Assembly (NCBI GenBank): GCA_951804985.1
Contig: OX638131.1
Location: 37,541,544 to 37,605,543 of the forward strand
DNA length: 64,000 bases
From: Dryomyza anilis
Taxonomy: Eukaryota > Arthropoda > Insecta > Diptera > Dryomyzidae
Direction: 5' to 3'
Of this stretch, positions 44,905-55,230 are shown in pieces. The notes beneath the pieces are model-generated. The model did no database searches. It saw only the letters and a list, made by a program, of their open reading frames with translations, and was not told where the DNA came from. The stretch's first letter is position 1; every line of letters starts with the position of its first letter. Made by a program: the position numbers and the translations under genes.

Positions 44905-45310
44905 AAAATATTGTTTAATCAATTTTCAATCAGAATTTTGATTAATCAAAATTGTTATTTATCTATTAAGTATCGATTATTATTTGATTAATCAGAAATA
45001 ATCTTACGAAGTATTTAAAAATGATTTACTACATTGTAAAATACCTGCTTTTATTTTTTGATTATTTTTAAAATACATTTTCACTCAATTCAAGTTGGCA
45101 ACATTTTTAAATATTGTTATTAAAATTGTTACATCTTTGATTAATCAACATGCTGATAAATCAAAATTATGATTAATCAAAATTCTGGTTGATCAATATT
45201 ATGTTTAATCAAAATTGTGATTAATCACAATTTTGATAAACCAAAATTCGGAATCATCAAAATAATCAATAATAAAACTTCTGATCAATCACAAAACCCT
45301 GCTTTCGATT
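44905..45310. repeat. Degenerate GATTAATCAAAATT repeats
   Basis: Many imperfect copies of GATTAATCAAAATTNTGATT, itself nearly palindromic, with a small further patch at 46915-46970. Confidence 0.65.
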
Positions 45311-46606
45311 TTCTCACGACTCGGTTACGGTTTTATGTATTCTTTTTTTTCCAATAATAAATAACCAATAACCAAAAAAATAATTTCCTCCAAAAAGAGT
45401 TTTTCTCATAGACAACGCCGGGAAATTCTTTCCCGGGCAATTGTTTCTAAAACTATTTGTCGATAGAATTTTTCTCAGAGATTTCCCTTACAAATCATTC
45501 CCAGACAATTCCTCTCCGAATTATTAGTCATTGGTCAAATTTTGATATTTCCAATTGGACACATATCGAAGGTGTTTCAGCATATCGAAGTGGTGAGTTT
45601 AAGTGTGGCGAGTTCAGCATATCGAAGTGATGAGTTCTAGTGTGTCGAATTTAGTTATGGTTAGTCCAGATACTTTTGTTTTGATACCTACATCCTTGCG
45701 TGAAACATCATTGATACCACATTGATATAACTGTCAACATACAGCATTTAAAAAACGTAACATGCATAGGCGATGCATTAGCCAGTAGTCCAATCCCGTG
45801 TACATTCTGTGATATCATTGAAAATAAATAAATTTAGTTTAGATTTTTTATTCTATTACAGATATACAGTGTTTTTTTTTGTAATTGTGTGGTATGGCAG
45901 GTCCAACGCCTAGCCGACCAATATTTGTACAAACTGGATAAACAAACCGAATAATTTTACTCACGCAGGACCTAAAATAAATTCCTTAAAAATTAGAATT
46001 ACACCTAATATATAATTTTTTGACTAAATTTTAATTGTACAGTTTGTTTACTTTTTTATATTTAAAAACTCTTTAGAAACCCAAAACCGTATTGATTTTG
46101 GATATATCTTATTTTTGTATTACAGTTTCGGTTTGAATGTCGATTTGTCGAAAGTCGATTGCGGTTATGGTAACCGTGTCAATACTTATTAAAAGGACCC
46201 TAATGAAAATTGGTTCTAATTAAGCTTATCTAACTTCCACTAAGCCAAGCGAGGTTTTTACAGCAGTAGTTGATTCAAACTGTGACGCTTTTTGATTAAG
46301 GTAATCTGATCTGGTTTCCTGATAAAGCTTGCTGTTCTTTGTTTTATTCCAACCTAATTTTATTCGAAGCATATTTAAATTCTACGGAAATGGCATTTAT
46401 AGAGCCTTTTCTTAACACACAAAGATTAGAAACTATAGACCTTTTAAAAATGTATAATATTTACATTGCACTGAAAAATTGGACCTCGGTGATAATTTAT
46501 TATTTGAACATATTTATTTTGCACTTGTCTTATTAGAATAATTCTGTTAACTATCCTGCGGGAAAAAGGTCTCAATTGGTCTAAAAATTCCTAATTGGTC
46601 TAAATT
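45311..46606. other. AT-rich intergenic DNA
   Basis: No gene is supported. CATATCGAAGTGGTGAGTTT and CATATCGAAGTGATGAGTTC (about 45581-45640) form a short direct repeat. Confidence 0.35.
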
Positions 46607-47262
46607 ACGTGACCGGTACGATTCGTACCGACTAAGGACAGGGTCTTGAAGACCAGTTCTGTGATAGGTCTAAAGGTCTGCATGAGTAGATGGATCGTGT
46701 CAATGCTAAATATATCGCTAGTGGAGCGAAAAGGCTTTAGGTGGCCCCATAGTCACGAGACTTATTTACACGCTGCAACTAATGCGTCTATAAAATAAGT
46801 AGACTGTTTTTCGATACTGCATTGATTTAAATTCAGCATGTCTTCCACAGTAATTGTAATGAACTAATGCAAGGCGTAACATTTACTGAAAAGTGAATGC
46901 TTGAAGAAGGGATTCTGATTAATCCATTAATCAAGATTCTGATAAATCATGATTTTGATTAATCGCAGAGACCTACAAAAAAACTAAAATACATTATTTT
47001 TTACTGAATGTACCATTGAAACCGGTCACAACAACAGGATTTTTGGGCCTAGTGCTTTGATAGGTCTAAAGGTACCGGTCACAGAACATGATTTTGAAGA
47101 CCAGTCCTTTGATAGGTCTAAAGGTCTGCAGGAGGTGTTAATTGACCCCTCCCTAGGACAACGCCGTGTTAATGTTGCCTGTTGGTTTCATATAAAAAAG
47201 ACAGAAGTAGGAACCAGTCACGTGCCTAGTCTAGGACCGGTTCGTTTCCCTGTAGGGTAGTG
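46607..47262 (+). repeat. Repeat family Q, copy 1
   Basis: The left part (TACGTGACCGGTAC...CTGCAACTAATGCGTCTATA...AGACTGTTTTTCGA) and the right part (CAACGCCGTGTTAATGTTGC, GGTTTCATATAAAA, ACCAGTCACGTGCCTAGTCT) recur at 51933-52980 in the same order. The ends ACGTGACCGGTACC and GGAACCAGTCACGT are inversely similar. CATATAAAA is TATA-like. The element could be a decayed LTR or DNA transposon. Confidence 0.7.
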
Positions 47263-47334
47263 TCAGCTCAGCAGTAGACTTTCGATCGAATTTCTTCGTA
47301 ATAAATGAATCACAAATGATTTAAAATTAGGCAT

Positions 47335-47512
47335 ATTTAAGTGGTTCATGTTCATTTCCCTGAAAGTCATTACCCCGAAAGACATTTCTCCGAAGCCATT
47401 TCCCCGAAAGAAATTTCGAAATTGCAGTGTCCATTTCGAGAAAGTGTCCTTTCGGGGAAGTGTCGATTTCGGGAATGTGTCCGTTTCGGGTAAATGTCCA
47501 CCCGTCCGCCCG
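47335..47512. repeat. Minisatellite with GTGTCCNTTTCGGGGAA words
   Basis: Units of about 18-22 bp (GTGTCCTTTCGGGGAA, GTGTCGATTTCGGGAAT, GTGTCCGTTTCGGGTAA). The array resumes at 48290-48375, so the intervening 48-kb segment looks inserted into it. Confidence 0.65.
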
Positions 47513-48289
47513 ATTTAATTAGTTCTGTCAACATTCGACTGATTCAGTTGTTGCAACACCGCGTATCAGTTCGCACAACTAATGAATACATTTGACACAA
47601 CAAATTTGTTTAGTTGTGGTAGCCAATTTAATTATAAGAAATCGGCATTTTTATCTCGTCCTAGCGCTCCAACGTGTTGCAAACACGAAGTCAGCGTCAC
47701 AACAGCGTTCCCGAGATCGGACATTGCCGATGACTCGTTGTGTTGCTGACTTCGTGTTTGCAACACGTTGGAGCGCTAGGGCTGCATAAATAAATATAAC
47801 ATATAGAAACACAATAGCAAGTATCTGTAGAATAGTATGTCTCTTGTTGACGAAAGTGTATTTGGGCATGAAAAAGCTGAACAGTAAAAACGAACAAGTC
47901 TTAAAACAATTCCAAATTTTGTTTTACACGTGGCACGCGCTGTCCGTCGTTCTGCTTTGGCATTGCTTTTATACAAGACAACTGATTACCTAGTTGAATC
48001 AAATAAATATTGGTTGCTGCAACCTAATATAACTAACTGTCTGTTAAGTCAACTAAATATTGGTTATGTCTCATTTTGAATTTAGTTGCCGTATCAATGG
48101 AAATAAAAAAAAAATTGAAAATGGATAAAAAGTTCGTTTCCCCAATCAATGTTTCAGTTGCTTTAACTAATAGTTGGTTACGCATCATACTATTGTTTAC
48201 TATAAATGAATTTCAGTTGAGGCTGACTACATTTGGTAGATGCAAATGAATATTCGATGAAACAACTGAACGCCAAGCTAATATTTTTT
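47513..48289. repeat. Insertion splitting the GTGTCC minisatellite
   Basis: It begins near TTCAGTTGTTGCAACACCGC and ends near GAAACAACTGAACGCC, whose inner words are inversely similar (TTCAGTTGTT). It contains the long hairpin at 47660-47780 and repeated AACTAAATATTGGTT words. No coding is supported. Confidence 0.45.
47660..47780. repeat. Hairpin with 36-bp perfect arms
   Basis: Arm CCTAGCGCTCCAACGTGTTG... (47660-47695) has an exact reverse complement at 47745-47780. Pairing resumes inside at GTCACAAC / GTTGTG. The overlapping frames on both strands are mirror products of the palindrome. Confidence 0.95.
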
Positions 48290-48414
48290 GTGTGTCCATT
48301 CGGGAAAGTGTCAATTCGGGGAAATGTTTTTCTGTGAAATGGCTTCGGGGTATTGGTTTTCGGAGAAGTGTCCTGCTACGACTCAAGTGGCCTCTGATCA
48401 GAATTATGGCATGC

Positions 48415-49200
48415 AGCATTTTTTAGGGATGCCATCCCAGCATACCAAACGATATTTTTACGATATCGAAACGATATTATTTATATGCCCAAATTATCGG
48501 TTTCGATAATCTAAAATAATTTGAGAGTGATAGGGTTTTCGATAAAAACGATCCTATATATAACGATATCGTTAGTTCTTGTCGATATAGATATCGAGTA
48601 GATATCGAAGAAGTGTTCATATTCGATAAACAAATTTAATTTGTTCAGAAAATTTTCTTTTTTGAAAATAGTCAACAAACCAAGCGATAATTTTACGATA
48701 TCGGTTATAGCCTCAAATTGTCGTTTTCGATAATCTATATGATACAAAAACGACAGGGTTGTCGATAAAAACGACCCTATCTAAAATGATACCGTTGTTT
48801 TTGCCGTTATAGATATCGAGATGATATCATAAATGGATTTATTTTCGATAAACACATTTTATTTGTTCAGAAAATTTTATTTTTTGACAAAAATTATAAA
48901 GAACACGTAATTAAATTTTCAAATACTGTGAGTTTTATTTCTAAAATTTATCATTATTATATTGAATTTAAAAATTATCTTCAAATGGTTTGTAGGGTAA
49001 TTTCAAAAAACATACAATTTTGAGTTTCATATGGTAAATTAATCTTCATTTTATCGAATTCAAAAATTATCGTCAAATGATTTGTAGGGTTATCATATTT
49101 TGATAAGAGACGGATATGAAATATGACTAACAAATTTCCACTCGGGATTTTCAAACATGTTGTAAGTAAATACGAATAAATTACATTGATGATAAACATT
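48415..49200. repeat. Tandem and inverted repeats with CGATATCG words
   Basis: Two diverged units of about 222 bp each contain TTCGATAATCTA, TCGATAAAAACGA(T/C)CCTAT, ATAGATATCGAG and TTTGTTCAGAAAATTTT (first at about 48480, second at about 48705). Downstream, AAAAATTATC(T/G)TCAAATG repeats after about 89 bp. The left border TTTAGGGATGCCATCCC resembles the GGGATG end of the hAT-like elements. Confidence 0.65.
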
Positions 49201-51110
49201 TTAATGTTTAAAATTATACAATTTGTATGTTAGTTTTACTACTACTGCAACAACAGAGTACACAGTGCTAAAAAACTGATATTTAAAACTAAAAGAAAAC
49301 ATTTTGAAACAAAATTTCAAGAAATGTAATTAGTTTTTAATATTTTCATACAAAAGCGTATTTTTTCTTAAAATTTAAATTCTATAAACACAAAAAGTAT
49401 AAAAATCGCACATAAATCCCACTCTCAATTTTCACGATCCGCAATTTTCATTTCAGCCCATCTCTAATTCTATTTGAAATAACTCGTTTATTGATTAAGG
49501 AAATTTAATTCTATCGAATTCGATTCTGCAGAACTCAAACTTAGACAAGATGACGACAAAGTTTACAAATTTCTTAACTTTACCTAAGCAAAAAAAAAAG
49601 TTTTCGATAATAATCTCGAATAAATAAAAGCAGAAAACTCAAAATGAATTGCATATGTTACATAACATTTGAACAATTATTCTGACTTATGATTTTTGTT
49701 TAAATTAAGAGTTTAATATTTCTTCGAACTGCATACAAATATTATATATATATTTCAAAAATTTACCTAGTATATTTTATTATCCAACCATTACCATTAA
49801 TGATTTAATAACAAAGAGACTGATATACATAATGGTTGTGTACTTTTGACAGAGACGAGCATTTGCGTCAGCAAGGACCTTGGACAGACAACAGTCTGCA
49901 TACATGTGTTGGTGTGTGTGCTCCTTTATGCACTAGATTCCACTGCTCTGAATGTATTTTTCTCATTATCGGATGCTTTGCCCAGACTGCAACCCGCTGA
50001 AACCAAAAAAAAAATGCCATAATCGGAGCATTCGAGCTATTATACCTTCCAGCGTCCTTTGAATGCGGCCAAAAACAATATGATATTGTTCTCTCGTCGA
50101 AACACTCTCGACCACAAGATACTGAACTCCTGTTTCAAAGATATTTTCAAGGATTTTTTGTGGCACTCGGCCCGGGCATTGCAACTGTTCTTTAACCCTC
50201 AACAAAACATACGACATCGCATCGATTGAATTGAGTACAAAGAAATATGTTCGAGTTCAGGCTGTTAAGTGTGACCTGGCACACAATGTGTGTGGGCTAC
50301 ATTTTAAATGGTTTTCGGCAATTCAATGAGGTCACGAACGTGCAACATATTCGTACCAAATAACCGCTCACCATTCTGAACGCCTGTTGTTTGAACTTTG
50401 AAAATGTCACAAAAAATGTGATTAAGGGCAAATCAAACAAAGTGAAGGGTTTCTGACAGTGAAATATAACGATTGAGTGCGAATGTTCGGTATACCTATT
50501 TTTGGTTTTGACACACATCTATTGAACATGATGAAAATCTTTTTTAGTGTTATTTAAGATATGAGGCGCTCATAATGTAAAGGACATAATGTCAAAATGA
50601 ACCATTTGGTTGGTTGGGTGGTTAGAACGACTTTAGTAAATACTCGATTGAATACAGTATTCATTCAAAATTTAAAAAAAAAATCTGATTGAACATAGTC
50701 ATAGTGGTACAATGTTCTTCTTCAATGTTCTTCCTCCAATTATAAATTTATTAATCCGGAATCTTTTTAAGGTTGACCATTGTCTGGCTAGACGTAGCGT
50801 CGTATAAAACTACGTTCGATGTAGCAGTCACTAAGGATTGATCCAGCGACCTTACGGATCGTAGTCCAACACACTAACCAACTGAGGTACCGATGATATG
50901 AGGCTTTACTCAATTTATTTTTAGAACATAATATCACAGCGTTCTATTTTAGCGTACTATTTTATAATATAACCGAGTAAAAATTTAGTTCATGGCTAGG
51001 CTTACTCAAATTAGGTATAAGGTTTTGACGTCTGAAATGAATAAGATTGCCTTACTTGGATTTAAAATCAGATTCACAGGGTTGTATTTCTTTTTTTTCA
51101 AAGACAACAA
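49201..51110. other. Intergenic DNA, no gene recognised
   Basis: A minus-strand frame of 83 codons at 49966-50217 sits in a GC-richer patch (49850-50290) but shows no known features, and flanking splice partners were not found. The rest is AT-rich. Confidence 0.35.
50765..50900 (-). repeat. tRNA-like SINE head, different subtype
   Basis: On the minus strand, GGTACCTCAGTTGGTTAGTG (A box) is followed by GTGTTGGACTACGATCC and GGTCGCTGGATCAATCC (B-box-like). The layout matches the SINE heads at 22063 and 41247, with substitutions. The body after the head is not alignable by eye. Confidence 0.6.
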
Positions 51111-51162
51111 AACATACAATATCGACCAAAACATCGATATTTTTTTCAGATGGGCATCCCTA
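51111..51162 (-). repeat. Solitary hAT-like MITE end
   Basis: On the minus strand, TAGGGATGCCCATCTGAAAA followed by AAATATCGATGTTTTGG nearly repeats the left end at 32706-32745 (two differences). The other end was not found nearby. Confidence 0.65.
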
Positions 51163-51932
51163 CTTTAAAGTGGTTCACAGTTTTCCAGGATTTACGAATT
51201 GCAAATGTAATCGCATAACAATTTTCTTTTATTTGACTACCCAGGTGATAGGTATTCCGAATAAGTTGAAAGGCACCACAAGTCGGTTCTTATTTTTATA
51301 TATTTGATTACAAAGTCATGGGATGTTAAGATAAAAAGTTAATTGGTTGATGTTTGTATTACATGAGTTATTAGACATTAAATGGTTGGGCTATTATCTA
51401 CTGATCAAGCCCAATTTCAATACTAGACAACATAGCTACATATATAAGTAACTTCACTTCGGAGTTTTATTGAACTATCTCTTTTAGTTTTCCTGTAAAC
51501 GTGATTTCAACAAACAGGTATAGACAGTCCTTATGCGGCTACGGTGTCTTCTTGGTGTTGCCAAAGTCCCAAATATCCTTTCACTTTTAATGTAGTGTAT
51601 ACAAATTTTTTTATAAGAATTTGACAAAAGGATCCAATTTTAGCAAAAGAAGGTACATTATTCTCCTTTTCAAAATATACATCGAAGATCAAGGGGTTAA
51701 AGACAATGATTGTCATTCCAGAAGAATGACGAATGGGGAGCCCATAACCTATATAACATCTCAAAGATAGTTTGTTTTTAAATATTCGTATTAAGGGTGA
51801 GAAAATGAATGATGTTCAAGTTTACAAATATATATCTAGCGAATTTTATTCTGTAATTAATTCATGAAACTAAAGTAACCACTGTTAGATAATTGTTACT
51901 AAAAATAGTAACATATACAATTGTCAATTGCT

Positions 51933-52980
51933 TACGTGACCGGTACCATTGGTACCGACTAAGGACATGATCTGGAAAACCAGTTCTGTGATAGGTCTAA
52001 AGGTCTGCATGAGAAGACGGTTCGTGCCCATACTGAACATTTCGCTAGTGAAGCGAACATGCACTAGGGGGCGCCATAGCCACGATGCTTATTACCACGC
52101 TGCAACTAATGCGTCTATAATTCCTAGACTGTTTTTCGAGACTATATTGATTTAAATACAATATGTCTTACGAAAACTATTATATTAAAATTATCTTACG
52201 AAAAAAAGTATATATCACTTTTAAACGAATACGATTTCATTTTTACGTAAATGACGAATATTAAAATGTTCTCAAAATTTCACAGAAAATTAGTACAACA
52301 AACAGTTTTCTGTGGAAAATTATTATGTTTCAAATTTTTAGACCAAAATTTGAGCTTTTCATTGAAATAGTTTTTTTTGATAATCATACTGCGTTGCTTT
52401 TATGTTTTGATATATGTATGTCATTTGTAAAATTTGTTTGACAAAATTCAAAATAATTACCCTATAATGATATAAAATATGCATTATCATATACTACTTA
52501 TGTAGGTGACTCAGAAGAGTAGTGTGTTGGAATACAACAAACGTCGCTGGTTTAAACACCAGCGAATGCAATATCAAAAAAATAAATAGAAAATGTTTTT
52601 CTTCACCGCGCTACCTCTTGGTAGATAACGTTCTAGAGTAAAAACATCACCCATGAAAAGTTATGATTCGGAGTTAAACTGTAGGTTTGGCTATTTGTGT
52701 ACAAATATAACATGTTTAAATGGTGAGACTGTTCAGCCTAGGTTCTTCAGAAAAGTATCGCTAAACTAGTATTATTATAATTATTATTAGGACCGAAGGA
52801 CATGTCTATTTATAGGATTTTAGAGGTCTGCTGGAGGTTTTAATTGACAATAGGGCAACGCCATGTTAATGTTGCCGGTTGGTTTCATATAAAAGAGACA
52901 GAACTAGAACCGGTTAACTATCTCCGAGGAACCAGTCACGTGCCTAGTCTAGGGCCGGTTCGTTTTCCTGTGGGATTCTT
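51933..52980 (+). repeat. Repeat family Q, copy 2, with nested SINE
   Basis: It matches copy 1 (46607-47262) at both ends: TACGTGACCGGTACCATTGG...GGTCTGCATGAGAAGACGG on the left, and GGCAACGCCATGTTAATGTT...CACGTGCCTAGTCTAGGGCC on the right. Extra length includes a plus-strand SINE relative at about 52501-52795. Confidence 0.7.
52501..52795 (+). mobile_element. tRNA-derived SINE, diverged copy D
   Basis: Plus orientation. A decayed head (GTAGGTGACTCAGAAGAGTA, GTCGCTGGTTTAAACACC) is followed by body words shared with copies A-C (CACCGCGCTACCTCTTGG, GAGTAAAAACATCACCCATG, AACTGTAGG, TACAAATATAACATG) and the tail CGCTAAACTAGTATTATTAT. It is more diverged than A-C, so older. Confidence 0.7.
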
Positions 52981-53488
52981 TCGGTTCCATGGTAACTTTC
53001 TAATTCCAAATATATTAACAAGAGGTTACAATAAAATCAAATAAGAAACAATTGAAGGGGTTGGTGCAAAAAAGGGTTAAGTCGATTTTTCATGTTGCTG
53101 GAAATCAATAAAAACTCTTTAAAATTGCCAATTTTGCGATTTTTTGTTTAAAAAAAATATATCGTATAAACTACGTATGTATTGTTGGGTTTGCAAAGAA
53201 AAAACTTAAATTTTCCATATAACTTGGCTTAAAAACGTAATTTAAACTGCTGGACTTGACCCTTTTTTGACCCAAAAAATTGTAAAAAATTTTGTTTCAT
53301 ACAAAAATAGTATTAAAATTAAATGTTTATTAAAAGTAGTGCTTTTAAACTTCAAATGCATTACTACCTGTTGATGTCATATGTCAATGATATTTGCGTG
53401 TTTTAGGAAGTGGTAAAATCACCTATCCATTATAGGCAAATATTTCTTTTTCAACGGTAAAACATTTTCAACCTTAGTTTTATTGATA
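52981..53488. other. AT-rich intergenic DNA
   Basis: Nothing beyond AT-rich unique sequence is seen. Confidence 0.35.
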
Positions 53489-53798
53489 ATATAATAATAG
53501 TTTGGCGCTACAGTTCTGTAAAGAACTTCGGCCGAGCTCTCTCACCATTTCGAGCTGTGCGTGTTATGTTTGTACTCAAAGTGGTGGGACCTACAGTTTA
53601 TTGCCGAATCCGAACGGCGGGTGAGATCTTTTCATAGGCAATGGTTTTTACTCTCGTAGGTTTGCCATTTACTGCCGAGAGGTAGCGCGGTATAGAAAAA
53701 TGTTTCGATGAAAAGATGTTGTTAGCCCCAGTTCAGGCTTGAACAGGGGATCTTTCGGCTCGCAGTCCAACGCATTAACCACTGAGCTACCGCGGCTA
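53489..53798 (-). mobile_element. tRNA-derived SINE, copy C
   Basis: Minus orientation, near-identical to copies A and B over its length: head TAGCCGCGGTAGCTCAGTGG, B box GTTCAAGCC, end CTGTAGCGCCAAACTATTAT. Target duplications are less clear (ATTGATAATA versus ATTGGCAATAATA). Confidence 0.85.
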
Positions 53799-54227
53799 TT
53801 GGCAATAATAAATTTATTAAATTCAAAATTGATAGTATAATTTTGTATATGGTATAGTGATTCCATTAGTTTTTAATTCGGATATATTGCGTAATTTACT
53901 CTTTAAATCGTGGCATCTCAGTGTATATACTTCGAATATGGATGATTTTAGTACCAAACGACACGAAATATAAAAAGCTATCATATGTCATCTAAAATTC
54001 ATTTTCAAAAAAATGTGGACTTGACAGTTTTTTGCACCAAACCCTTTTTTTATTTTTTGAAAATTCGAGTTATAAAAGTTTTTGTATATATTTGATGACT
54101 AAAAATCAAATTTTCGTAGGGGATATCGTTTCTATATCCAACTGACATTGCGTTATGAAGTTATGATTGTTAAAAATGATAATGGATAAAGTTATAACCA
54201 CTTATGAATTCTCGTTCCCATTAAGCA
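53799..54227. other. AT-rich intergenic DNA
   Basis: No gene is supported. It leads into the mariner fossil. Confidence 0.35.
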
Positions 54228-54804
54228 TTGATTTCGATAACTAAAAATACGGTCCTAATCCAAAAATGGCTGGAAAGGCTTTACGGCACATCTGCTCTGT
54301 CTGAAAGTGTCATTTGTCGATGGTTTATTAATGGTATAAATATGGCCATGCAAGCACCGATTATGCTGCATCTTCTGGACGACCAATTGAGGCATAAACT
54401 CCAGAAAACCTAAAAAAAATCCATACAGTGAGACTCAGATTGCTGAAATCGTAAAGATATGAACAGAACGTGTAAGACATATTTTACATGAACATTTGCA
54501 CAAGAACAAAATGTGTGCCAGGTGGACACAGTCGCGTATAATAACAGTAATTCAAAAACACACAGTCATTTTGATCCACCACCCCTAGTATTCTCTAGAT
54601 CTGGCCCCCAGCGACTATTATTTATTTCCTAACGAGAAGAGGTGCCTCCTGGGAAAGGAATTTGCTTGAAATGAGAAGGTCAAATACGAAACTGATGTAT
54701 ATTTTGAAGCCCTTGAAAAATCTTATTATTTGAAAACTATCTAAATGTTAGAGGATCGCAGCAAAAAATGTATTGCTCCTGAAGATAAATATGTTGAAGA
54801 ATAA
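54228..54804 (+). pseudogene. Decayed mariner-family transposase
   Basis: Translated pieces match the mariner plan. A helix-turn-helix-like stretch (ALSESVICRWFING, about 54294-54335) is followed by an SGRP linker motif (about 54371) and then the C-terminal catalytic block YSLDLAPSDYYLFPNEKR (about 54590-54645), where the Asp of APSD is the expected third catalytic residue. The end is YETDVYFEALEKSYYLK...MLEDRSKKCIAPEDKYVEE. Several in-frame stops and frame changes break it, and the middle with the first two catalytic Asp is largely missing, at roughly half the usual length (about 345 residues). Terminal inverted repeats were not located. Inactive. Confidence 0.85.
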
Positions 54805-55230
54805 AATAAATTTGTTTACCAAAAACACAGCTTTTCGTGCCTAGTCCCGGAACTAAATTGTTTACAAAAAAACGGGGTTTTCATTACTAGTTCAGGAACT
54901 TTTCAACACATGTAGTATGTCTGAAGCATTATTTAGAATAAGAAAGTAATGATAATTTGAAAGAGTTTTCCAATATCAAAATTTTCCTAGATGGTTTTGA
55001 AAATTCTACACTTTCTATAGAGAATAAATTTAATAAAAACCTCTACACAAATAATTTTTTATGAGATAAGTATTTGTCCTACAATCAGCGATGTAAATGC
55101 ATTTTTAATTAAAACAGCATGATCTATAAATCCCCGTATGCGGTTTCTTCAATTAAAGACAGTACAAATCTATTATTACCCAGTGTCATTTTCCCCATAA
55201 AAACAGGTTTCCATTTCAGTATCAATTGAC
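54805..55230. other. AT-rich intergenic DNA
   Basis: No gene is supported. GGAACT(A/T)...TTCAGGAACTTTTC words near 54845-54910 could be remains of the mariner 3' flank. Confidence 0.3.

Noticed and set aside
47651..47976. Opposite-strand frames with the shared peptide ALQRVANTKSA
   Set aside because: The shared peptide on both strands is a direct result of the perfect hairpin at 47660-47780.
49966..50217. 83-codon minus-strand frame (MSYVLLRVKEQ...)
   Set aside because: It is in a GC-richer patch, but no homologue was recognised and no splice partner or poly(A) context was found. Too weak to call.
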